Shown here: positions 1 through 12,335 of the stretch, piece by piece
Layout: the number at the start of each line of letters is the position of its first letter
How positions within the stretch are numbered: the first letter of the stretch is position 1
DNA from: Chrysaora quinquecirrha
Taxonomy: Eukaryota; Cnidaria; Scyphozoa; Semaeostomeae; Pelagiidae
Assembly: GCA_014526335.1 (NCBI GenBank)
Contig: JACTAT010000016.1
Coordinates: forward strand, 1,344,770-1,408,769
DNA: 64,000 nucleotides
Reading direction: 5' to 3'
The notes under the pieces: model-generated
Databases searched by the model: none
What the model was told of the DNA's origin: nothing
The model's input: only the letters and a program-made list of their open reading frames with translations
Made by a program: the position numbers and the translations under genes

Positions 1-65
1 ACGCCACAGCACCTTCGAGGTTTATTACGAGCAAGCTGATAATTGTTTTGTCTCATTATTCGTAG

Positions 66-3000
66 ATGGCTGCTTCAAAGCTTGATCCTGATTTCTTTCT
101 GGAGCTTTTGCTCAAAAGGTCTTGTGTTATTCTCTTCAATTTTATAACTGAATAGTCTATGAATATGTCGGGCCAAATGTGCCAAATTGACTACCAGGAA
201 CTTGTCAGAAATTTTAGGGAGGATTTTGATGGGTATAATCGACATAGTAAGGTCAATATTTTAGGAAGGGTTTGAAGATTTCGCACTGGACTCTCCAGCT
301 AATTCGTTTGTTCATCTCTCTGTTTCCTGTGCGCTGTGTTCATATCACAATGCAAGTTTAGCGGCCTTTTTGTGACTGGCTAATTTAGATCTTATTTGGG
401 CTTTTATTTGACACTCTGAAATAATCATATTTGCGTATTTATAGGTTTACCCTGACTAACTGGTTTCAGTTCGGAGATCCAGTGAGCAACCAAGCTGGAA
501 GAGACTCTGATTACAAAGAGAAGTTGATGGTTGAGGGATTTCTAAATCTAATTCTGACGTTGCTATCCCAGAGAGTTTTCTCAGGTGAGTCGAGAGGGCA
601 TGAAACGCTTCTTATTTAAGGGCGTATTGGTAACCTCCTGTTTCTAGCAGACCTTCCTAATTCTGAAAATGGTAGACTTAGTTTCCTGAACCAAAAAACA
701 CAGCTGCCGAAAACAATAGTCTGATCAGAATAAGCTCAAATTAAACTATTCATTTTAAAGCGAGAACGAGATTCCTTGCGATGTCTGCGAAACCTTCCAG
801 CTTCGGGGACAGAAGGTTTCGGAGGCCTATCAAACTTGCCGTTTTCAGAAGACGGTACCAACAAAATACGTTCTGACTTCTACCGAAAAGAGAAGGCGTC
901 TGCTGGAAACAGAATGTGACCAAAAAATTACGCCCTAAGAAACACACATGATGTACATCACTCTAAACAGGCTTGCAGAACCTTGTAGAAAAATCTGTTA
1001 GCCCTTTCCATTAAATCGAAATGTTGTACTATTATCTAGCCTGTGTTCCAGTCCATCCGCCTATTAGTGTGTACTTTTTCACACAAATAGGTGGGTGAAC
1101 TGGAACACAGGCTAACATCACCGCACTTTATAATGAATCTTCAGTGTCCGTTGGTCTAGTAAAAGCTATTGATAAAAGTCAGATGAGTTTGTTTTCTTTT
1201 TCAGGTGCTTCTGAATTGGATCAGTGCAAAAAGACTTGGCTGCATTATTGTGTGTTGCAAATAAAACGCACAGTCAGCTTTCTGATTTGGTATCCTTTCA
1301 TATAAATATTAAATCCATGTTGTTAAAAAATTTCAATACTGGCTGCGGTCACGCCAGTATTTCGTCCCTGGGGTGCACTTATATATTTTTGAGTCGGGGA
1401 TGTGCCTGCCGATGGGGTGTCATTTCTAGGGGAAAATTCCGAGAAGGGGATATAGGATTTTCTATTAAACTTCCAGAATGGGGTAGCAGGGAGGACAATT
1501 TTTTACAAAAACGGTGTGGTTTGCGTCTAATTTTCCCTTAAATGACTTGGTTTCAACAAAAATTTCCAGAAGAAATTCCAGAAAGGGTATTACTGTTGGG
1601 GTTCCAAAATTCAGGAATGGGTACCCAAAATTTTGTGTGGCAGGCACACCCCCGTACTTATGTGGGGTAATTGCACTTTTCCATCTTTCTGCAGCAGTGA
1701 AAGTTCCCTAGTTGTAAGAGTTTGAATCCTATAAAGGCCGTAGCAAACGATCAAGCATAGTTTGTCAAACATTTACAATGTGTTTGTCAAGCAGAATGAT
1801 TGACCGTTTGGCCATGTTGCAAAACATTTCTTGTCAAACATTTATGCCTACATCAAGTGAGAAATGTTTTCGAACTTTTAAAAACATTGCACAATATGTT
1901 TAGCTTATTTTTGCTTGTCAAAAAATGTTTTGTGGCATGGCCAAACAATGTTTTGTGACATGACAATTCAATGTTTTGTGGCATGGCCAAACAATGTTTT
2001 GTGACATGACCAAACAATGTTTTGTGACATGGCCAAACAATGTTTTGTGACATGACCAAACGATGTTTTGTGACATGGCCAAACAATGTTTTGTGGCATG
2101 GCCAAACAATGTTTTGTGGCATGGCCAAACAATGTTTTGTGACATGACCAAACAATGTTTTGTGGCATGGCCAAACAATGTTTTGTGACATGGCCAAACA
2201 ATGTTTTGTGACATGGCCAAACAATATTTCGTGACGTAGCCAAAAATGTTTTGTGACGTGGCCAAACAATGTTTTTGCGACGTGGCCAAACAATGTTTTG
2301 TGACATGACCAAACAATGTTTTGTGGCATGGCCAAACAATGTTTTGTGACATGGCCAAACAATGTTTTGTGGCATGGCCAAACAATATTTCGTGACGTAG
2401 CCAAAAATGTTTCGTGACGTGGGCAAACAATGTTTTTGACGTGGCCAAACAATCAAACATTGAAATTGCTTGTAAAGCAAATTTCAAATGTTTCACAAAA
2501 AACAATTTCTGATCGGTTCGCCAGGACCTGACGTAGAACAATCCCACTCTGTCATGACATAGTTCCTTAATTGACATTTCTAATTCCCTAATCAACAGAC
2601 GAATTGTAGATGTTGTCAAGGTATCATGATTGAAGAATGCACTTTGATTCACCATTTAAAATCTCAAATAAAAGAAATGACTAAGGGTCCCTTGCAGTAA
2701 CTTTCAATCCACAAATAAAGAGCATCCTTGCTGCTTGTCCATGCAAGATCATTAAAAGCTTAGTCAGAAGAAATTCTAAGGGCTAAGACTAACCATCATA
2801 ACCATCAGCTGCAATGCAGAGTCATGAACAACTTAGTCCAGGTAGCCAAGTAAATAGAAACAGCTTTCTTGCTTATGTTTGTCCTTGCAAGTTTTGTTAA
2901 TTTCAATTGTTGTACTAGGTTGCTACAGAGCAATATGCTTCACAAGATTTTGGTTTTCATAATTTACAAGGTAAAGACTTTTCGAAGACTTTTTAAAATT

Positions 3001-6000
3001 ACTAATTGGTCTCGACTAAGAGCGGGGTTTGAGTAAATAGGCAGTTAGACTTGCCCCAAGTCTATTTCTCAATATCCTTCTCCTAAGGTCCACGATTCCA
3101 TGAAAAAGAAAGGAGAGTGAGAGAGAAGTTAAAGTTGTACTAATTGTTTCTTCCTCATTCTCCTTTGATCTTTCATGGAATGGTGGACCTTAGGAGAACG
3201 ATATTTAGAAATAGACTTAGCAAGTCTAGTAGACAGTTGGAACGTCTTCTAAAATACAATAAGCCGGACAGTTTGTATACGCGGGGAAGGAAATGCTTGG
3301 AGTACGTTGTAACAGAAAATACTAAGTTTTCATGCTTACAGAATTTCTTGAGGGTTTTGTTTTTGCAAAATATAATGGGTTTGACTTTTGCTGTTGTTTT
3401 GACTTTCTTTTTTTTCTTATGTGTTTATGCTTTTCTGCAGGCTGTCAAATGTATGAATGACGTAACAGAACCAATGCTTATAACTGCAGTTCATTTATTA
3501 CGACTGGCTCTTCGTCATTCACCCGTATCTGTAAGTTTTCTATCTTTACAGTACTAGATATGTGTAATGCACTATAAGCGCTATTAGGCACGAATGGCGA
3601 ACACCAGGGTAGATTTACCACATAGGAGAACATACCACAATAGACGGGGTTCTAACCTGGACTGTATGACCAGAGAGCGAACAGCGTTGCATTTCACTGA
3701 GTTATAGAGCGGGTATAGAGCTCAATGAAGTCGCTGAGTAACTCTCCAAGTCATATAGCCCAAGGCTCTTCTCCCGTTTGACGTTTTGTGTTTTGGCTAT
3801 GTTGAGCCTTATTCAGCACCATACATATTTGTATATATTTTCATGAATCCCATCTATCGCGGTATGCCTCTTGTGGGAAAATCTATCCTAGTGTTTGCCA
3901 TTCATGAAACACAAAAAGTCAAACCGGAGGAGAGCCTTTGGCTGTACAATCCTTACTGTTGCTCTGGTGTGTTCCAATGCCCGAGACCTTAGGCTAGCAT
4001 GAGCCTTTACACAGCTTCAATAGTCGATTTCCCTCTGCCTGCCGATGCCTACAAGTAGAATTATTACATTCGCCATAGTCTACGCTCCTCCACACCCCAC
4101 CACACCGCTCCAACTACTTATATCTAGGTGTCAGTTTGTCTTGTCTGACTCGAGAAATCTGTCGCGAAGCTGCTCGAAACTCGAGACGGAAAAGGTGGAA
4201 GTAATAAATCAGCCAATCACAGCTTTTGATTCGGGCCATTCTCCATTCTGATATGATATGCCAAAAGTTTGCACATCAGTACGACGTTTTGACTAAAATA
4301 TTATGAGTTCCAATCTCAGGAGACAGCAATTATGTTGTTGTAGTTTTAAGTAGCTGTTTCCGAAAGAGTGAAAATGTAATGTAATTGGTTTAGCCTACAA
4401 GTAGCATAGATTTCTTTGCAAAATGTCATTATGGTCTGAATTCAAGCATCTTAAGATATATTTCCAATTTTACAGGTAAATAAAGGATTTGTTCCCCCAG
4501 CTGAGGAATCGGACAGGCGGATACGAAATGCACACAAATGTCTGGATTTCCTGGAGAAGAAAGGTACGTGAAACCAAGAGTGGTTAGACACTGCATGTTT
4601 GCCCTTACTCTCCGTGCCGGCTTTTGCATTTTCTGATAATGTACGATGATAAATATTCTTGAATTTTGGTCTGCGGGCCATCAACGATCCTGAATTATTC
4701 CTAAATTTTATATTCACCCCAATCCTAACTTATTCGCTGATCTATACGCGAAGGTGCTATTTCACCGTGGCCAATCACGCTGGCTTGGCAAGAGCCCCAG
4801 CCACGGTAGGTTCACAGCCAGGGTCGAGGTCTCGATTAGTTAACCTATTTCTGCGATCCTAGCGACTGGCGCTAAATATTCCGTTTCATCTTCACCTTCA
4901 CCTATACGCTCTACTGCGCTAATCTATACGCCCATCTTTAAGCCCTACAAGTTTTATCTTCACCCTATAATGCTAACCTATAGGCGAACCCATACACTCT
5001 AATATTGTGTATACGAACATCCATTGTGATTTTATGTGTTTGGTGTGGTAATTTTATGTCTTACGCATCCGTAGTAAGAGTGTTAATTTTAAACAAAATG
5101 TTTATGTTAACATCTTAATTGCTGAAGCCAATTGTAACATCTAAAAGCTCTGCGACTGATTAGGTATGTTTGATTTTGAAATTATAACAGTAACCATTAA
5201 ATTTTTGTTCTTTTTTGCAGCTGGTGACTCGAAAATGCTCTACGGAACTGGTGAACGAGAGTTGCTGGAGTTGAATAAATCATTATTAGATCAAATTAAT
5301 GAGGGTATGTTGAAGTTTCATTGAACGTTGATATATATGTAGTTCTTCAGACGAGAGTATTAATCCGTTTCTTGAGGCAGCCACCTCACACTAGCGAATC
5401 CATACGCACTACTGTGGTGGATATCCATTACTGTGTTCGTATTTTTGTGCACTGTGGTGTATTATTATGCTTGATGTGATGGGTTATTATGCTTGTTATG
5501 GCGGTGTTTTTTGCGTACTGTGGTGGATAAACACTACTGTGGAGGGTTATTGTGCTTGTTGTGGCGGGTTATTATGCTTGATGTGGTGGTGTTTTTTGCG
5601 TACTGTGGTGGATACGCACTACTGTGATGTGCTTTTATGCTTGATGTGCTGGGTTATTATGCTTGATGTGGTTGTTTTTTTTGCAAAATAATGTCGAGAG
5701 CGTTTTAGCAAGCCTTGATATCTACAGACCCATGTTTTGTGTACGTTGTATATCTTGCTGAAGTTGCCCATCTTCCTCCTTTAGCGCCAGGACAGGGCAT
5801 CGTGCCAACCATCAGTCGTTTGGGTCTGCCTGGAAATAGAACTTTTCTAACTAGAAGAATTCTTCAAATGAACCGCTGCTAAATGGGGCAAATCTGCTGA
5901 GTAAAATTTTTGGGATGGGGGATTAGGGATATGAAGTAAATGCTGTCTAACCAGTTGTTAGTTTGTTCATGCTAATGTCTTTGCAAATTTCTTGCTCAGG

Positions 6001-9000
6001 ACACGATATCAACCCTGATGCTTGCATCGAAGACGTAATTACTGTTCTTCAACATGAGATTTTTGTGAACCAGAAACATTCGATATACAGAACTCTGTTA
6101 TCCTACACAGACAAGCTTATTGCTGGAAATGAGAGTAAGAAACACCTTGTTCTCCCATTTTGCCTTTTTTCTGTTCTTCTAATATTAGAAATCTGCTTCC
6201 CTTTGCCTTTGTTGTAAAGTGACTTTACCCAGAATTAAAGAACCACTGATGACGTAAAAAATCTCTCTCAGTGCCACGAATAGGTCGGCCTGCGTTGATA
6301 TTCCAAAAATGACTGCTGAGTGAACGAGATCGCAAAATTAGCCACGCCAGCTAGTATAGTAAAAATGGAATGTTGTCGGGTTCTGAAAAACAACTATAAA
6401 CAGTAAACATCTTTCTTTCAAATTAACCCTTCCCCCTATCGAATAAGCCCCCAATGAAATAAGCCCCTCATTTAGAGGTTGATGTTTTTAAAAACCCCCT
6501 CTCGAATTAGTTCTCCCCAAAATCATTAAATCTCCCCAAAATCATGAAACCAGTCAAAGTATGTCAACTGCAACCTACCGGAATAAAGAAATAATGAAAT
6601 ATTTGAAATAATGAAATGAGATTTTCTGTGACTTTCAGGGCAAAAATTGCAGTTCTCTGCACATCCAGTAAAACATCTCGAGTACCTTTTGAGTGTGACA
6701 TCAGAAGACAGATACCATCTACTAAAGAGACTGTGTGCTCACTGGAAAAGGTAAGTGGTCACTGCTAATTGATTTGATTCTAATAGACTCTATGTAAATT
6801 CGATACACTGTAAGCACCTCCAAGAGGAAGCTTGATTTAGCAATTGGCCCTGTTTGACTAATTTGGAAGAGAGCTTCAGGCTGTATTACTTGGATAGTTA
6901 CTCCACGATTTCATAAAGCTCTATCTCATTGGAAACGTCGTTGGCTCTCTGGTCATCAATCATGCAGCCAAGGCTCGAATCCCATCCATTGTTGTATGCC
7001 TCTCGTGAGAAAAACTGTCCTAGTGTAGTGTGTGGCATTCATGAAAAATATGTATCAATCTGTATGGTACTTAAGGAGACTCAAGGTAGACGGAACACAA
7101 AGCCTAACGGGAGGAGGACCTTGGGCTGTACGACTAGGAGAATTACTCTTAGGTGCCAAATAAACGCGGGGCACAAATAACCTGGGGGGGAGGGGTGGGA
7201 AATTTTTCGAGAATTTAATAAACGGGGGTCCTAATAAGGTCCGGGGTGGGGGAAATTTAATAAAAGCAGTTTACTACTTTTCACAAGTGAAATTTTTTCT
7301 TCAAAAATTAATAAACGCGGGGTCTTAATCAGGTCCGGGGGTTGGGGGAAAAGCTCAAAATTAATAAACCGGGGGGGATTGGAAGATTTCACTAACCTCT
7401 TTTGTTCAATGGAATCGTCTTTGGCTCTCTAATCATGCAGTCTAGGTTCAAATCACATCTACTTTATGGTATGTTACTTGTGGAAAAATCCAACTAAAGC
7501 AAATATATAAGAAACTGCTTTTAGCTTAAGTGTCAAATAAAGATGCTTATGTAGGGGTTTGCTGTATAAATGCAGACGTATTGACAGTACCAACGCTCAC
7601 CTTTAAGAAACTTTTGTCCTTTACATATTTAAAGTAAGGCTTTTTAATTTTGGATACTTTTATCGAGGTAAAAATTAACTCACAAATAATGGAACGTTTC
7701 TAATTTTGGTATCCTGACTCACTGAAGAAATAGCCCTTCCTCCACTAAGCTGTTGAAGCAATAAAACTGATATAGTCTTGCAGAATGCAGCGGGAGGACC
7801 GGTAGGATTATTTAAAGATTCCAGGTTAGAAAACGAACTGTTGCTGTTTACGCAGAACAGGCCTTTTCGGTTTTAATATGCACAGATTCCAAACCGCCCA
7901 AGTAAAACAAAGATCTTGCTTTGCCAGTGATTTTTAAACAATCATCGATGTAATCATTTTCTGCACAATTTGATCTTAACGGCTATCGATTTTTTCCAGA
8001 TGCTGTGAGAATGATGACGTTGACGTTACAAGCTATGCATTTTGCAAGCAGCGTGGTCTGCAGGTAATTAGAACCAAATTTCCTTAAGAATAGGCCCTGC
8101 TCACACAATCGCTTCGTATCATTTTAATGATCATAGTCACAGACACGTTCATTTTTCTTTTCCAAACCTTCCTCCCTTCTCTTATTCTGCAAAAATCATT
8201 CTCTTAGTCAGTGACTGCAGAGCCGTGACAATGCTGTGGACTTTGTTATGGCAAATGGAACAAATGAGAATCGTTCTTTGCTCGTTATACTGTGACTAAA
8301 CTGCATATGCTATGTTGTTTCTATGTTATTTCTCTTTTTCCAGTACCCGGTAGCATTCCATTTCTACTGCTGGCTGGTGTTGCTAATTTTTGAGGTCTCA
8401 TTCACTCAGCAGCCTTTTTTGCAATATTAATGCCAGGCAGACATCTTCACTGGCACTGAAGGTGGTCACTGCCAAAGGGCTTTGTATGACCACAATGGTT
8501 CGTTAATGTTCCAATGTATTTTGAGATGGGGCCGACATTTAACGTGATCATCAGAGTCGCAGAGAGTGAGGCTTTTACACCTTGTAATTTGTGCTCCCTA
8601 GCCTGGATTTGAACCGCAGACTAATGGTGCAAGTGCGAACCAAAACACTGTGCTGATGTGTTGCTTAACAGGAATTTTATTATTTTGATATTGAATTTTT
8701 TTAGAATAAAGCGATACCCTTGGTGATGCATTTCCTCGTTACAGACTACGATCAGATTTTCAGAGTAAGTAGAGAGTCAATTTACATTTAGGCATTTACA
8801 CTTTACAGCCAGACCCTTCTTCGTGGGTAGCTTAGATTGTCTGAGATGAGAGATTTTACACATAAAACAGCTTTAAACTTTAAAAAGGTGCTGTGAAATC
8901 GTGCGTGGCCTATACTCAAGCGAGCTTAGTAAGTTCGCACTTCGAGCCCCAGCTACGGTAGCATCAAAGCTAAGGTCGAAGTCTCGTAGTTCCATCGAAG

Positions 9001-12000
9001 TCTTCTTAGGTCCTAGCGACCAGCGCTAAATACACCATTCCACCTTCGCCTGCCTGACGTCACCCACCTTTAAAGAGGGCAAAATGTAATAGTAACCTGT
9101 TCGTTTGCGACTAACAAAGCCTTAGAGGGTCGTATGCTGTTGTTAATTTCGTTTTAAAGCAGTGGCAGAAATTCAAAATTCCGACTATTGGGGCCAAGAG
9201 GCCTAAATTTCTGACAGTCACTGAAAAATGTTCTATTTTGTGCCATTTTCAAAGGAAAATCGTAAAATTTCCGAGAAAATTGGAAGAAGTGGGGGGGGGG
9301 CGCTCCCCATAACTTCAGCCCTTGTTTTAAAGTGTGTCAACTTTTCACCGATTATACTGTTAGAAGGAAAGTTTATCACCTTTCCTATATTCCCAAAACT
9401 AGTGCACAACCAAGACTAATTACAATTACACGTTCTTTATAAAGAAACTTTGGTCCGAGTTGAGGCTGGAGTTCTTTAATTTTTTAACAAAATGAGGCTG
9501 AGAGCTCCTTATACTGTTCCTTGTCGTAAGATAGGTTGGATTACTAATTTTTACAGCAAATTCATATAAGCTTGCTTTATTTCCTAACTTTAAATATAAA
9601 TGGACTTATATCCTACTTATATCTTTTGGGGAAGAACGATGAAAAATATATTGTTATTCTGTTATTTTATCTGTACAAACCGTCTTGTTCTTGAAAAACG
9701 ACGCTTAGTTTTGCATCCGAGTTTCAACAGTTTCTTAAAGTTACTTAATTTTTTGGGAATTTTAAGCCTCGAGTTCCCTATAAAGGTGTTCGTTACAAAA
9801 AAAACGGGAAATCAGAAATTGCCGAAAAATTGATGCCTTATTACTATCAATGTAGAGGCATGTTTTTGGTTATTAAAGATAGTCAGTTATTGAGAATTCA
9901 GTTAAATAAATCTGATTGTTTTTATATCGTTTTCAGATTCATTCCGTTCCTGAAAATTCTCCCGCTACTGTATTCGACATAAAATACGATACCGGATCTA
10001 TAATAGAAAATGCTGGAAAAGATGTTTGTTGTAAGATAGAACAGCAGGATAGTCCTTGTACATCAGAAGGTAAAGCATCAAATTTGTGTTAGCCAATGAT
10101 TTAATACACCTTTTCAGCTAAGAGTCTTGTTTTCAAAATTTACGAAAAGTTCGTACAAAGATTTTAATCCCAGATTGAGATTATGCACCTTCATTTTAGT
10201 GTTGAAGGAAATTTTTACGCCTCTTGTTCTTAAGATGTTGATTTTATAGCGATTACAAATTTGAGAATTTATAAAGAGTTTGACCGTAAAAAATGGATTG
10301 GGGTGAAATTTTACAGCCTCGGTCATTTTCACGGAAAAATTCCTTATAAATTTTCAAACAATCGCTACAAAATCACCATCGTAAGGACTAGAGGCATAAA
10401 AATTTGCCTCAACACTAAAACGTAGATGATGAATTCGAATCTGAAGTTGAAATTTTTCTGTGAGGCAATTTCCAATTTTTTTGAAAACGAGCCCTTAATT
10501 GAAAAGGTGTATGACCAGGAATTAGCATAATGGCTTCCAGAGAAGGTTTAGAAAATTGATTACGTGATCCTTTCCTTTCTTTCTCAAGGTGGTGTCCCTA
10601 AGGCTGACACTGATATCACGATGACGTCATCAGATGAAACTACACTAGTCTATAAGCAAGAAAATCTTATCAGCTTGCTGGTGAAGCTTTTAGACAAGTT
10701 AAATGAAGGATCGAAGATCACACCTATCAAAAGATCCCGGTAGGTCAACAGTTTTTATGGAATTTCTGTGATAGACCTTTTTAAAAAGGTCTGGGTCGGC
10801 GCGACATTTTCTGGCAAATGGTAGATATATCTTGAGTAAGGGAATCCTCTCCGCGTGCAACGACCTTGATTCCAGTGGGTTTAGGAGAGGTAGTGCAGCA
10901 GATTTTACTTCTAATTCACGAATAATAGTAGAAAAAAGAGAAAAGGAATCTGTGAGAGTGAATATTAAAAATATCTGTTAACAACCCTGGAAACAAGATG
11001 CAAGTAGCTCACATAAAGAAAAATAATTGATTGAACGACTCCTAGAGCAGATGAACTGGGACTTGAATCCTTTCTTTCACTTAACTCCAATTAAAGGTGA
11101 ATTTGAAGCAAAATTTGCAGCAATATCTCTCCTGAGACCGCAATTCCAGTCTTTGCATTTGGAGAGGATTCCCTTACTCAATATTTCTACCATTTTCCAG
11201 AAAAATGTCGCGCCGATTATTAATTAAGCGGGGTCTGCCTTCAACCATTTGAAATTTGCTTGTTAAGCAAAATGTTTTACCGTTTCGTCACGTTAGAAAA
11301 CATCACTCGACAAAAAATTTAGCGTCCGGGAAATTAATTCAGGTCCAAATCAGTCTTTATTATGTTTCTTCAAATTTGCCCATGTATGCAAGCATTAATT
11401 ATATGCGTATTTTATTTCAGTGAAAGTGATCCTGCAAAAGAGTCTAAAGCTGGAGATGGCTCTTATCACGTTACAGAGCTTTTACTGAGCTTGGCAGAGT
11501 CTAGCAGGAAGAATGAAGATTTGGTCAACAAGCTATGCCCTGCGATTAGCAAAAGAAATGAAGTCAAAAAGAAAAGATTCGTGACTGATGATAACAATGA
11601 ATCATCGAAAGCAGATCGTAGGAAAAGAGCCATGGCAAGGCAGCAGAAGATCCTTGCAGAATTCATGTCGAAACAAGAAGTATTTCGGGATCAAGTTGTT
11701 GCTCGTGGTAAGTTGAATTTGATTGTTTTAATATTTCTCTTTCATTTGTTTGAAAACTAAAAGACTTTAAGTCACATTTTTTACTATTACAATTTAACAG
11801 GCTTCAGAAAAGGGTTTCAGACCGATGTTCAGATCCTAGGTATATAACTCAACCAACTAACCAACTAACTTACTAGCTGATTATTAAATTCATTAAATAA
11901 CTAACACAGCAACTAACTAACTAGCTACTAGCTAAATAACTTACTTACTCAACAGCTAACTAATAGAATAAGTGACTAACTTTCAGCTGAATATGTAACT

Positions 12001-12122
12001 AACTAGCTAACTAAACAACCAACTCATTAACTAACTGACTAACGTATTAACTAACTAACTATCTAACTAACTATCCAACTAACTAACTAACTAACTATCT
12101 AACTAACTAACCAACTAAATAT

Positions 12123-12166
<44 letters not shown>

Positions 12167-12295
12167 TTAACTAGCTAGCTAACTAACTAACCAACCAACC
12201 AATGAACTAATTTAACTAACTAACTACCTATAACTAATTAACTAACTAACTAACTATCTAAACTAACCAACTAACTATCTAACTAACTAACTAAG

Positions 12296-12335
<40 letters not shown>

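Larger units (their letters stand above)
3441..10739 (+). other. UBR3: UBR3 helical middle region, divergent and longer than in vertebrates
   Basis: Nine exons between 3441 and 10739 encode a mostly helical, non-catalytic stretch. It starts with a recognisable [13 protein letters not shown] helix (vertebrate LCMVLYLIELGLENS-like). It then runs through [49 protein letters not shown] and [13 protein letters not shown], then a low-complexity acidic piece, and ends with [16 protein letters not shown], which matches the vertebrate helix before the KxRxR segment. Every junction closes in phase, so the exons belong to one transcript. The part between GERELLEL and NLISLL has no clear counterpart in the human protein I remember and seems to be an invertebrate-type expansion. 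No catalytic motif is seen. Confidence 0.7.

Noticed and set aside
1853..2655. Three long overlapping minus-strand frames with repeats like [14 protein letters not shown]
   Set aside because: They are translations of the 23-bp minisatellite in three frames; same DNA, no start, splice or domain support.
2921..2971. Possible small UBR3 exon ([14 protein letters not shown])
   Set aside because: Good GT/AG sites but it ends in phase 1 while the next exon starts in phase 0, and it does not match the expected segment.
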